A DNA stretch of 39,943 bases from JAFIHK01 sp041441455 (GTDB taxonomy: Bacteria; Bacteroidota; Bacteroidia; Bacteroidales; UBA932): contig JASDTB010000001.1 of assembly GCA_041441455.1 (NCBI GenBank), positions 1-39,943 of the forward strand, read 5' to 3'. Under the pieces are notes generated by a model that had not been told where the DNA came from, did no database searches, and saw only the letters and a list, made by a program, of their open reading frames with translations. Below are positions 25,238-33,374 of this stretch, piece by piece. Each line of letters starts with the position of its first letter. The stretch's first letter is position 1. Position numbers and translations under genes: made by a program.

Positions 25238-26710
25238 TTAGTATGCTCTTGCAAATATAACTCTTCTATTGGAAGGTTTACCAGAATAGATACATTTTCC
25301 CTCCTCTTCTGGAGAGTCAAATGGTATACATCTGATTGTAGCTTTTGTTTCGTTCTTAATTGCCTCCTCTGTCTCTGCTGTTCCATCCCAGTGGCAAAGA
25401 AGGAATCCTCCCTCTTCAATTCTCGCTTTGAAAGTCTCAAAGTCGTCAACCTTAACAGTGTTATTCTCGCGGAAGTCGTATGCCTTATTATAGATATTTT
25501 GTTGAATATCTTCGAGAAGATTCTTGATGGTTTCAGCAACACCCTCAGCTTTTACAATCTCTTTAGTAAGATTATCGCGTCTTGCTAATTCAACAGTCCC
25601 ATTCTCCATATCTCTTGGACCAATTGCAATACGAACTGGAACTCCTTTAAGTTCCCACTCCGCAAACTTGAATCCTGATCTTAAATTGTCGCGATCGTCT
25701 ATTTTAAATGAGATACCCATAGATGTCAAAGATTTTCCAATCTCCTTCATCGAAGACACAATTTTATCATTCTCCTCCTGTGTTTTGAAAATCGGAACCA
25801 TCACAACTTGAATAGGAGCTAATTTTGGAGGAAGTACTAATCCATTATTATCGCTATGTGCCATAATAAGAGCACCCATCAAGCGAGTCGAAACTCCCCA
25901 TGAGGTTGCCCATACATATTCTAATCCACCCTCTTTGTTTGCAAATTGCACATCGAACGCCTTTGCAAAGTTTTGACCCAAAAAGTGAGACGTTCCAGCT
26001 TGAAGTGCTTTTCCATCTTGCATCATAGCCTCGATACATAAAGTATCCAATGCTCCTGCAAATCTCTCGCTAGCTGTCTTCTTACCTACGATTACAGGCA
26101 AAGCCATGAACTCTTTAGCAAAAGTCTCATATACTCTTACCATTCTCTCAGTCTCCTCAATTGCCTCCTCTTTTGTTGAGTGAGCAGTGTGTCCCTCTTG
26201 CCAAAGGAACTCAGCTGTTCTTAGGAAAAGTCGTGTACGCATCTCCCATCTTACGACATTTGCCCATTGGTTGATAAGCAACGGAAGATCACGATAAGAC
26301 TTAATCCAGTTTTTATATGTATTCCAAATGATTGTCTCTGATGTAGGTCTTACAACAAGCTCCTCTTCTAACTTAGCATCTGGATCCACTACTACTCCAG
26401 GGCCATTTGGATTAGTCATCAAACGATGATGTGTCACAACGGCACACTCCTTTGCGAATCCTTCTACATGTTCTGCCTCTTTGCTAAGAAACGATTTGGG
26501 GATGAACAACGGGAAATATGCGTTTTGATGTCCAGTCTCTTTAAACATTTTGTCTAGTTGAGCTTGCATCTTCTCCCAAATTGCATATCCGTATGGTTTA
26601 ATAACCATGCAACCCCTAACTGCCGAATTCTCAGCAAGGTCTGCTTTTGTCACTAAATTATTATACCAAACCGAATAATTCTCCTCTTTGCTTTTAACTT
26701 CTTTTGCCAT
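25238..26710 (-). CDS. proS: Prolyl-tRNA synthetase, archaeal/eukaryote-like (type 3)
   Basis: This 490-residue class II synthetase charges tRNA-Pro. The short form without the bacterial editing insert is recognised by RPTSETIIWNTYKNWI, the motif 2 region VVRWEMRTRLFLRTAEFLWQ, TSHFLGQNFAKAFDV and the motif 3 segment GLVLPPKLAPIQVV. An anticodon-binding domain and a C-terminal extension end in Ala-Tyr; a terminal Tyr is usual for type 3 enzymes. The ATG at 26708-26710 gives MAKEVKSKEENYS. The open frame extends 42 codons further upstream, but that stretch is low-complexity, covers the promoter region and lacks family similarity. The gene heads the operon that ends with tilS. Confidence 0.95.
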   Translation of the reverse strand: MAKEVKSKEENYSVWYNNLVTKADLAENSAVRGCMVIKPYGYAIWEKMQAQLDKMFKETGHQNAYFPLFIPKSFLSKEAEHVEGFAKECAVVTHHRLMTNPNGPGVVVDPDAKLEEELVVRPTSETIIWNTYKNWIKSYRDLPLLINQWANVVRWEMRTRLFLRTAEFLWQEGHTAHSTKEEAIEETERMVRVYETFAKEFMALPVIVGKKTASERFAGALDTLCIEAMMQDGKALQAGTSHFLGQNFAKAFDVQFANKEGGLEYVWATSWGVSTRLMGALIMAHSDNNGLVLPPKLAPIQVVMVPIFKTQEENDKIVSSMKEIGKSLTSMGISFKIDDRDNLRSGFKFAEWELKGVPVRIAIGPRDMENGTVELARRDNLTKEIVKAEGVAETIKNLLEDIQQNIYNKAYDFRENNTVKVDDFETFKARIEEGGFLLCHWDGTAETEEAIKNETKATIRCIPFDSPEEEGKCIYSGKPSNRRVIFARAY

Positions 26711-26744
26711 TGTTCTTCTAAATTTGTAAATACCTATAAGTAAA

Positions 26745-26775
26745 TTGTAAATGGTACGATTTTTGACTATATTTG
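26745..26775 (+). promoter_or_regulatory. Promoter for the Tyr-rich lipoprotein gene
   Basis: A TTG element (26745-26747) is followed after 20 nt by TATATTTG (26768-26775), matching the phylum's -33/-7 pattern. Transcription would start near 26782, leaving a leader of about 44 nt that carries the AGGAGG site. Confidence 0.7.
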
Positions 26776-26787
26776 CTTTAAACGGCA

Positions 26788-26795
26788 CAAAAATA
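26788..26795 (-). promoter_or_regulatory. Candidate -7 element for proS
   Basis: The minus strand reads TATTTTTG here, fitting TAnnTTTG, and gives a leader of about 70 nt before the proS ATG. No convincing -33 TTG was found. The element lies inside the transcribed leader of the divergent lipoprotein gene, so the two promoters overlap head to head. Confidence 0.5.
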
Positions 26796-26813
26796 CAAAA
26801 TAATTTAAAACAC

Positions 26814-26819
26814 AGGAGG
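26814..26819 (+). promoter_or_regulatory. Canonical Shine-Dalgarno site AGGAGG
   Basis: AGGAGG lies 6 nt before the ATG at 26826. This fixes the lipoprotein start against an in-frame ATG at 26751. Genes of this phylum seldom carry such a site, and most starts in this window do not. Confidence 0.75.
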
Positions 26820-26825
26820 TGTAGT

Positions 26826-27950
26826 ATGAAAAACAAAATTTTAGCCTTAGTATCACTAAGCCTAGTTATCGGATCTTGCGGAACCTCAACCTACACTGCA
26901 TCGCACACCGAAGATGCTATTTATGACTCCTCTAAACCAGAGAAGTATCTCGCTTCTGCTCAGGACGCTACACCTGACAATGAACTTGCTTTTCTTAAAA
27001 AGAAGACAAAACAGTACAGATACAACAACAGCTATTCTGACACTGTTTATGTTGACTCCAATGGGGTTGCCAACATTGATGTTGTGGGAGAAGGGACTTA
27101 TGTAATTGTTGACAGATCTGAATCATACGAAGAGAGACTTCGTAAATTCGACAGACCTGTTTACACCTTTAATTTGAATATCGATTTAGACGACTATTAT
27201 TATTTTGGAAATCCTTGGTGGTATAGATCATGGAGATATGCATATTCTCCTTGGTATTATCGATACAATCGCTGGGGATACTATGGCTACTACGATTATT
27301 ATCGTTATCAAGATTATTGGGCTTATTCATGGTATAATCCATGGTACGATTGGAATTATGGATGGTATGGAGACAGATATGGATATAACTACCCACATCA
27401 TTATCCGTACTATGACAATAACTACTATTATGGAAATTATTATGGTAGAAATTCTAGTGACTATTACTACGGAAAAAGAGGTGATTACAATAATACCGAC
27501 AATGGTTACTATTCTGGAGCAAGATCTGGAGGTTCATACCAAAGAACTAATGGGGGATCAATCCAACAAACTAGTGGCATAAGCAGACCTGACAACAATA
27601 GAGGCAGCTATTCTGGAAGTACCTACAGAAGAGACTCTGGAAATAGTGGATACTCTAGCGGACAGTATCAGAGTAGTAGTTCTTCTAGAAGTAGTGAGAA
27701 CTCTTCGTATAGAAGATCGTCTTACCAAAGCTCAGAAAACTCATCTGGTAGCAGATCTTATCAGGGGTCATCATCTGGCTCATCTACAAGATATAGCCGT
27801 TCTGGATCTTATGAATCTAGTTCTAGCAACTACGGGTCATCATCTAGCTCAAGTAGTAGTAGTTCATCTAGCAGTTCATCCAACTCATCTTCTAGCTCAT
27901 CGAGCAGCTCTTCATCTTCTAGCGGAGGAGGATCTGTTTACAGAAGATAA
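26826..27950 (+). CDS. Lipoprotein with Tyr/Trp-rich region and poly-Ser tail
   Basis: This 374-residue protein starts with a lipoprotein signal, MKNKILALVSLSLVIGSC, with the acylated Cys at 18. Residues about 25-115 are ordinary and contain a predicted beta segment (NIDVVGEGTYVIVD). Residues about 120-220 are dominated by Tyr, Trp, Gly, Asn and Asp (for example WYRSWRYAYSPWYYRYNRWG). The remainder is Ser-rich and ends with 15 Ser, one Asn, 13 Ser and GGGSVYRR. No function is recognised; a surface or cell-wall-interacting role is possible. A FadL-like gene follows after 34 nt with no promoter of its own. Two long overlapping plus-strand reading frames arise from the biased codons and are not genes. 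Confidence 0.85.
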   Translation: MKNKILALVSLSLVIGSCGTSTYTASHTEDAIYDSSKPEKYLASAQDATPDNELAFLKKKTKQYRYNNSYSDTVYVDSNGVANIDVVGEGTYVIVDRSESYEERLRKFDRPVYTFNLNIDLDDYYYFGNPWWYRSWRYAYSPWYYRYNRWGYYGYYDYYRYQDYWAYSWYNPWYDWNYGWYGDRYGYNYPHHYPYYDNNYYYGNYYGRNSSDYYYGKRGDYNNTDNGYYSGARSGGSYQRTNGGSIQQTSGISRPDNNRGSYSGSTYRRDSGNSGYSSGQYQSSSSSRSSENSSYRRSSYQSSENSSGSRSYQGSSSGSSTRYSRSGSYESSSSNYGSSSSSSSSSSSSSSSNSSSSSSSSSSSSSGGGSVYRR

Positions 27951-27984
27951 TGTTAAATAATTAATATACATCAATTTAAATAAG

Positions 27985-29508
27985 ATGAAAAAGATATTTT
28001 CGACATTAGCAGCAATAGCATTGTCAGTCACGCTATTTGCCCAATCATCACAAGATGCAATTAAATTTTCGCAAAATTTTTACGAAGGTTCAGCAAGAAC
28101 AGTTGCGATGGGTAATGCATTTACAGCACTAGGTGGAGATTTGGGATCATTAGCTATCAACCCTGCAGCATCGGGAATTTACCGTTATTCAGAAGTGTTC
28201 ATAGCTCCTAGTCTATCGTTCAATAATAGCTCCGTTAATTATCTTTCTACTAAGAAGGATGATAATATTACACGTTTTGGCTTATCAGGATTAGGTGTTG
28301 TGTTTGCTCCGAATCCAAAATACCGTAAAAAAGGAGAAGCTACTTTTAATTTTGCTTTTGCTATCAACAAAGTAAATGACTTCTCTCACAGAATGTCTGT
28401 TGCAGGAGAAACAGATAAATCAAGCTGGTTATCTTCTTTAGCAAATAACATTTCGGGCATTCATGCTAAAAGTATGGACATTACAAATACTTATGATCCA
28501 TTCAGAAGAAGCACTGCTCCTTGGAGAGCAATTTTAGCATGGAACAGTAATCTTCTGGATACTTTACCTGATTCAGGAAGGGACTATAAAGCTGCAACTG
28601 AAAATCTATCAGGTCTTAATATTGTAATTGGTGGTCCATTAAGACAAAATTTTGTTAGAGAGAGTACTGGAAATGTATCTGAAGCAATTATCAATATGGG
28701 TGGTAAAATCTCAGACAATCTATTTATTGGATTTAACTTAGGTCTTCAAAGTCTAAGTTATGATGATTATCAACAATACTCAGAGAAGGCAGTTAATCCT
28801 GCAAATTTTACTTCTAAATTTTCAGAATTCAAGCATACATATCGCCAAAAAACTACTGGTGTTGGTCTTAATATAAAAGCGGGTATTATTGCACTACCAG
28901 CTGATGGACTTAGAATTGGTGCAAGTATTTCAACTCCGACATGGTATGCTATGAATGATGAGTGGGATGAGACAATCTTTGCAGCATATTCTGATGGATA
29001 TACAATTCCAATATCGTCTCCAATTGGAGAGTATAACTATAATTTGAGTACTCCTTTAAGATTAAATGCTGGTATCGCTTACACATTAGGCAATTATGGT
29101 TTAATCTCTGCTGATTATGAATTTGTTGATTACTCTACGGCTCGTTTGAGAAGTAATGGAGACAAAACTGCATTCAATTTCGAGAATGATCAGATTAAAA
29201 ACAACTACAAAGCAGTAAACAATGCAAGATTAGGTATAGAAATCAAGCCAATGCAAGGGTTTGCAGTGAGAGGTGGATATTCTTATTATCAAAATCCTGA
29301 TAAAAATGCTGGAAGTGATTTACATTACGTTTCTGCAGGTTTAGGTTTTATTGGCAAATCTGGAGTATTTGCAGACTTTGCGCTTCAAAGAAGATTGTCG
29401 ACAGAGGACTTTAAGCTCTACAGCGATGCTGGAAGTCAAAGAGCACCAATTGGTACTCTTGATGATTCTAGAATAAAACTTATGTTTACAATTGGATTTA
29501 GATTCTAA
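27985..29508 (+). CDS. OmpP1/FadL-like outer-membrane transport protein
   Basis: This 507-residue protein has a signal peptide (about 1-19, LFAQ) and the FadL/PorV-like opening SARTVAMGNAFTALGGDLGSLAINPAA split over residues 35-62. Repeated beta strands follow, and the protein ends FTIGFRF with a terminal Phe, typical of Bam-assembled barrels. Proteins of this group move hydrophobic molecules across the outer membrane or serve as secretion accessories; the ligand here is unknown. It is probably cotranscribed with the preceding lipoprotein gene. It is convergent with the WbqC-family gene, with only 10 nt between their stops. Confidence 0.85.
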   Translation: MKKIFSTLAAIALSVTLFAQSSQDAIKFSQNFYEGSARTVAMGNAFTALGGDLGSLAINPAASGIYRYSEVFIAPSLSFNNSSVNYLSTKKDDNITRFGLSGLGVVFAPNPKYRKKGEATFNFAFAINKVNDFSHRMSVAGETDKSSWLSSLANNISGIHAKSMDITNTYDPFRRSTAPWRAILAWNSNLLDTLPDSGRDYKAATENLSGLNIVIGGPLRQNFVRESTGNVSEAIINMGGKISDNLFIGFNLGLQSLSYDDYQQYSEKAVNPANFTSKFSEFKHTYRQKTTGVGLNIKAGIIALPADGLRIGASISTPTWYAMNDEWDETIFAAYSDGYTIPISSPIGEYNYNLSTPLRLNAGIAYTLGNYGLISADYEFVDYSTARLRSNGDKTAFNFENDQIKNNYKAVNNARLGIEIKPMQGFAVRGGYSYYQNPDKNAGSDLHYVSAGLGFIGKSGVFADFALQRRLSTEDFKLYSDAGSQRAPIGTLDDSRIKLMFTIGFRF

Positions 29509-29518
29509 AAGCAGATAT

Positions 29519-30136
29519 TTACTTTTTACACCTTAGGTACGACAGTGAGTCAGGTCCTTCGTTAAATAGAAGATCAATTACAGATAGTCCTGGTGTAAAT
29601 CCAAATTTAGGGGCGAATACTTGATAGTATCGCCCTTTCTCTTTTATATCAGGCAACACTTTTTTTGGATGAATTGAGAATCTGTAATCATTCACCGCTT
29701 CTAGTTGGAATTGTTCAGTGAATGTAATATCAGCTTTAATACTACATAAATCAAGAACAAGCTTAAGTAGATCTGTATTAAATTCTATAAGAGACTTATT
29801 TGTCTGACTAAAAAATGGTTCAAAGTCATCCATGTAATAATCGAAAAATGGGGATGATTTATACGCACTGACTATTGCTTTCCAATGTTGTTTTTGCCAA
29901 TCTTTTGAATAGTCTATCCTTACATCTTGAATAGGAATTTGCGTACCCTCAGTTCTTACTACAGGTATTGTTAAACTAAGAGGGCCGTTGGCACTAAGAA
30001 TGTGACAACGGCTCCTGTAAGATTGTTTTTGGTAATTTTCGAACTTCTCAATAACTGCTGTTTTGTGCTTTGCAATCAAGGCAACATATTCCAATGGAGG
30101 AAGATAAGCAGTAGTAAGAAGAACAGAATCACACAT
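29519..30136 (-). CDS. WbqC-family protein
   Basis: This 205-residue cytoplasmic protein matches the WbqC family. Typical segments are TAYLPPLEYVALIAKHK near the N terminus, FENYQKQSYRSRCHILSANG (52-71) and SKDWQKQHWKAIVSAYKSSP (96-115), with FFDYY after it. WbqC-like genes are commonly linked to polysaccharide or lipopolysaccharide biosynthesis, but the reaction is not settled. Here it follows lpxA by 5 nt, as the last gene of the lipid A operon, which agrees with a role in envelope sugar metabolism. Confidence 0.85.
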   Translation of the reverse strand: MCDSVLLTTAYLPPLEYVALIAKHKTAVIEKFENYQKQSYRSRCHILSANGPLSLTIPVVRTEGTQIPIQDVRIDYSKDWQKQHWKAIVSAYKSSPFFDYYMDDFEPFFSQTNKSLIEFNTDLLKLVLDLCSIKADITFTEQFQLEAVNDYRFSIHPKKVLPDIKEKGRYYQVFAPKFGFTPGLSVIDLLFNEGPDSLSYLRCKK

Positions 30137-30141
30137 TATTG

Positions 30142-30933
30142 TTACTCTTCGATAGAATCTGTACTTCCCTTAATAATTCCTCTTTTCGAAGATTTAATAA
30201 AATCAAGTATTGTTTTCTTTTCGGCAGTTTCAGCAAATTCAGCTTCTACTTTGGCACAAGCATCACTGATATTAAGTCCGCTTTGATAAATTACTCTATA
30301 AATGTCGCGGATTTGCTCAAGTTGCTCATTTGTAAATCCTCTTCTGCGAAGTCCTACTAAGTTGATACCAGCAAAAGCTAATGGACGATGACCTGCTAGA
30401 GCGTAAGGAGGAACATCTTTTCCAATCATGGAACCTCCAGAAAGCATTGCATGTGCACCAATTTTTGAGAATTGGTGAGCAGCTGAGTGTCCACCTATGA
30501 TTGCGAAATCGTTTACTTCGGTTTCTCCTGCTAGGCCAACATAACTTACTAAAATTACATTGTTGCCAACATTACAATCATGTGCAACGTGCGCGTAAGA
30601 CATAATCATACAGTTATTTCCAACTGTTGTTTTAGCTTTTCCGCTTGCTTCAGTTCCTCTATTGATTGTAGCGCACTCTCTGATCATTGTGTTGTCACCA
30701 ATCTCTACATAAGAGATCTCTCCTCTGAATTTTAAATCTTGAGGGATTGCTCCAACTACAGCTCCAGGAAATACTTTGCAATTTTTTCCAATCTTAACAT
30801 AATCCATAATGGTTACGTTAGGACCAATCCAAGTTCCCTCTCCAATTTCAACATTTTCAGCTATATATGAAAAAGGTTCGATCTTGACGTTTGCGCCTAT
30901 TTTTGCATTAGGATGTACAAATGCGTTATCCAT
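30142..30933 (-). CDS. lpxA: Acyl-ACP--UDP-N-acetylglucosamine O-acyltransferase
   Basis: This 263-residue enzyme performs the first step of lipid A synthesis, moving a 3-hydroxyacyl chain from ACP to UDP-GlcNAc. It has a left-handed beta helix built of hexapeptide repeats (VHPNAKIGANVKIEPF, VEIGEGTWIGPNVTI, VKIGKNCKVFPGAVVG). The catalytic His lies in YAHVAHDC (H118, matching E. coli H125). A helical C-terminal domain starts near residue 195 (GLRRRGFTNEQLEQIRDIYR). It follows lpxC/fabZ by 6 nt. Confidence 0.97.
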   Translation of the reverse strand: MDNAFVHPNAKIGANVKIEPFSYIAENVEIGEGTWIGPNVTIMDYVKIGKNCKVFPGAVVGAIPQDLKFRGEISYVEIGDNTMIRECATINRGTEASGKAKTTVGNNCMIMSYAHVAHDCNVGNNVILVSYVGLAGETEVNDFAIIGGHSAAHQFSKIGAHAMLSGGSMIGKDVPPYALAGHRPLAFAGINLVGLRRRGFTNEQLEQIRDIYRVIYQSGLNISDACAKVEAEFAETAEKKTILDFIKSSKRGIIKGSTDSIEE

Positions 30934-30939
30934 ATAATA

Positions 30940-32331
30940 TTATTTGTTTTTAATTACTTGAGCAATTAGATCACCTTCGCAAACCATTGTATTGCCGACG
31001 TAAACTTCGCCACGCATGCTCACGATAGACCTTCTTAATGGAGCAGTTAACACCATTTTAATAACCAAAACATCTCCAGGTACCACTTTCTTTTTGAATT
31101 TAACACCATCAATTTTGGCAAAATATGTAGAGTACTTTTCAGGTTCGTCAACTCCAGAAAGCACTAAGATACCACCCACCTGTGCCATAGCTTCAACCAT
31201 TAGAACTCCTGGCATAACAGGCTCCTCTGGGAAGTGACCAACGAAAAATCCTTCATTCACTCCAATTGTCTTCACGCCAACTACTCTCTCTGCCGACATC
31301 TCAGTAATACGATCAACCATCAAGAACGGTGGACGGTGAGGCAAAAGTTTTTTAATACCGTTGATATCAACAACTGGTTCTGCATTTGGATCGTAAACAG
31401 GAATATAGTTAGCAGCTTGATCTTTTGCCGCTTTTCTGATGATTTTTGCTACTATTGTGTTTATCTGATGTCCAGACTTATTAGCAATTATCTTTCCTTT
31501 TATAGGGAATCCAATAAGTGCGAAATCGCCAATCACATCTAAAAGTTTATGTCTTGCGCACTCATTTGAGAAACGAAGTTCTAAATGATTTAAATATCCA
31601 GAAGGAATTCTCTCTAATTTAGGAGTATGGAATAAATCTGCAAGTCTGTCTAGCTCCTCTTGTGGAACTTGATTTTCTACGATAACGATTGCGTTTTGCA
31701 AATCGCCTCCTTTGATTAGATTGTTCTTAAATAGTGGTTCTAATTCATGGAAAAAGACAAATGTTCTGCAAGGAGCAATTTCGGCAGCATAGTCTGTCTC
31801 ATTTGTGAATCTTGCATATTGATGTCCTAAAACTTTAGAGTTAAAGTCTATCATCAAATCGATAGAAAATTTATCATCTGGAAGAATAGTTATCTCTGCT
31901 CCAGTTTTTTCGTCTTTATAATAGATTTTCTCTTTTATTTCGAAGTACTTTCTGTCGGCATTTTGCTCTTCTAATCCATCTTTGCAGATTGCCTCGGCAT
32001 AGTATTTCGCACTTCCGTCCAAAATTGGAGCTTCGGGAGCATCAAGTTGAATAAGAGCATTGTCTACACCAAGACCACTTAAAGCAGAAAGAATATGTTC
32101 AATTGTAGAAATCTTGATTGGGCCACTCTCTAGTGTAGTTCCTCTGGAGGTTGTAGTTACGTAATCAACTACTGCATCCATTATTGGTTCGCCTTCGAGG
32201 TCGGTCCTTTGGAATTTAATTCCATGATTTTCGGGAGCAGGGTGTAGATTCATTGTCACCTGAAGACCTGTATGCAACCCTTTTCCTTTGAATGTATATG
32301 TCTGTTTAAGAGTCTGTTGCTTAATTTGCAT
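30940..32331 (-). CDS. lpxC/fabZ: Bifunctional LpxC/FabZ: UDP-3-O-acyl-GlcNAc deacetylase and 3-hydroxyacyl-ACP dehydratase
   Basis: This 463-residue fusion is characteristic of Bacteroidota. Residues 1-310 are LpxC, the committed zinc deacetylase of lipid A synthesis, with zinc ligands H79 (STIEHI), H261 and D265 (HKLLD) and the catalytic-site H288 (KSGHQI). Residues 320-463 are FabZ, a hot-dog-fold dehydratase, with LLPHRPPFLMVD (329-340) and the active-site pair H366 (GHFPEEP) and E380 (VEAMAQ). The fusion joins lipid A and fatty-acid synthesis, which compete for the same hydroxyacyl-ACP. A -7 box lies in the 45-nt gap after lpxD, so it may have extra transcription of its own. Confidence 0.97.
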   Translation of the reverse strand: MQIKQQTLKQTYTFKGKGLHTGLQVTMNLHPAPENHGIKFQRTDLEGEPIMDAVVDYVTTTSRGTTLESGPIKISTIEHILSALSGLGVDNALIQLDAPEAPILDGSAKYYAEAICKDGLEEQNADRKYFEIKEKIYYKDEKTGAEITILPDDKFSIDLMIDFNSKVLGHQYARFTNETDYAAEIAPCRTFVFFHELEPLFKNNLIKGGDLQNAIVIVENQVPQEELDRLADLFHTPKLERIPSGYLNHLELRFSNECARHKLLDVIGDFALIGFPIKGKIIANKSGHQINTIVAKIIRKAAKDQAANYIPVYDPNAEPVVDINGIKKLLPHRPPFLMVDRITEMSAERVVGVKTIGVNEGFFVGHFPEEPVMPGVLMVEAMAQVGGILVLSGVDEPEKYSTYFAKIDGVKFKKKVVPGDVLVIKMVLTAPLRRSIVSMRGEVYVGNTMVCEGDLIAQVIKNK

Positions 32332-32357
32332 AGTTTTTAATTAACTGTTTAACTCGG

Positions 32358-32365
32358 CAAAGATA
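32358..32365 (-). promoter_or_regulatory. Candidate internal -7 element for lpxC/fabZ
   Basis: The minus strand reads TATCTTTG between lpxD and lpxC/fabZ, an exact TAnnTTTG match that gives a leader of about 20 nt. No clear -33 TTG is present about 20 nt upstream. Confidence 0.5.
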
Positions 32366-32376
32366 TAAAAATAATG

Positions 32377-33366
32377 TTAACTTTTATGTAATTTGCGGAA
32401 TATAGAATATGCCTTCATGTACTCCTTTGCATCTAGCGCTGGTGAGCCAAGGAGTGTCTTTCCCTCCTCTTTGATGTTACTCATTATTCCTGCTTGGGCT
32501 CCAATTTTTGTATTGTCAGCAATCGTTAAGTGTCCGGCAATTCCAACTTGTCCACCAAACATGCAGTTCTTGCCAATTTTTGTTGAACCTGCTATTCCGC
32601 ACTGAGCTGCCATCACCGTATTTGATCCAACTACCACATTATGTGCAATTTGAATTAAATTGTCTAGTTTTACCCCTTTCTCAATAACAGTTGATCCCAT
32701 TGTAGCTCTGTCGATAACTGTATTTGCACCAATCTCAACATTATCTTCAATGACAACATTTCCTGTCTGAGGTATCTTCTTATAACTTCCATCTGGAGTT
32801 GGCGCGAATCCAAAACCATCTGAACCTATTACTACATTTGAATGAAGGATGCAATTATCTCCAATTTTACATCCAGCATAAATCTTAACTCCAGGATATA
32901 AGATACAGTTTTTTCCTATAGTAACAAACTCTCCAATATAAACTTGTGGATAAATTTGACTTCCCTCTCCTACTACAGATTTTTTTCCAACATAAGAGTG
33001 TGCCCCAACATAAACCTTCTTTCCGATCTTTGCACTCCATGCAATCTTTGCAGAGAATGATCTTCCACTCTTTTGTTGAGCTTTTAAAGTATTGAACAGA
33101 TCCAATAGTGATGCAATTGCTTGGTATGCATCATCAACTTTAATCAGAGTAGAACTGACTGGCGCAGTTGGTTCAAAACTTTTATTAATCAATACTATAC
33201 TCGCTTTAGTAGTATAGAGATATTGTTCATACTTTGGATTAGCAAGAAAGCATAGATTGCCTGGTTTGCCTTGCTCAATTCTAGCTACGGAGTTTACTTT
33301 GATTTGGGAATCTCCAACTATCTCTCCTCCAAGATGATCTGATATTGTTTGTGCGGTAAGTTCCAT
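32377..33366 (-). CDS. lpxD: UDP-3-O-(3-hydroxyacyl)glucosamine N-acyltransferase
   Basis: This 329-residue enzyme performs the third step of lipid A synthesis. It has an N-terminal uridine-binding domain (1-105, with PGNLCFLANPKYEQYLYTT) and a left-handed beta helix of hexapeptide repeats. The catalytic His lies in IQIAHNV (H242), after GSDGFGFAPTPDG. The ATG at 33364-33366 gives MELTAQTISDHLGG, the normal family start. An in-frame upstream ATG at 33390 would overlap the HD gene and is rejected. It lies 8 nt after the interrupted HD-domain gene. Confidence 0.96.
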   Translation of the reverse strand: MELTAQTISDHLGGEIVGDSQIKVNSVARIEQGKPGNLCFLANPKYEQYLYTTKASIVLINKSFEPTAPVSSTLIKVDDAYQAIASLLDLFNTLKAQQKSGRSFSAKIAWSAKIGKKVYVGAHSYVGKKSVVGEGSQIYPQVYIGEFVTIGKNCILYPGVKIYAGCKIGDNCILHSNVVIGSDGFGFAPTPDGSYKKIPQTGNVVIEDNVEIGANTVIDRATMGSTVIEKGVKLDNLIQIAHNVVVGSNTVMAAQCGIAGSTKIGKNCMFGGQVGIAGHLTIADNTKIGAQAGIMSNIKEEGKTLLGSPALDAKEYMKAYSIFRKLHKS

Positions 33367-33374
33367 TCTTTTAT

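Noticed and set aside
26711..26836. A 42-codon N-terminal extension of ProS
   Set aside because: The extension covers the promoter region and has no similarity to the family; the ATG at 26710 gives the normal length.
27205..27582. A 125-codon plus-strand frame rich in Met, Ile, Thr and His inside the Tyr-rich lipoprotein gene
   Set aside because: It is the shifted reading of TAT/TAC/GAT-rich codons; it lacks a ribosome site and has implausible composition.
27646..27960. A 104-codon plus-strand frame over the poly-Ser tail
   Set aside because: It is a shadow of repeated TCA/AGT codons and has no start signal or family-like sequence.
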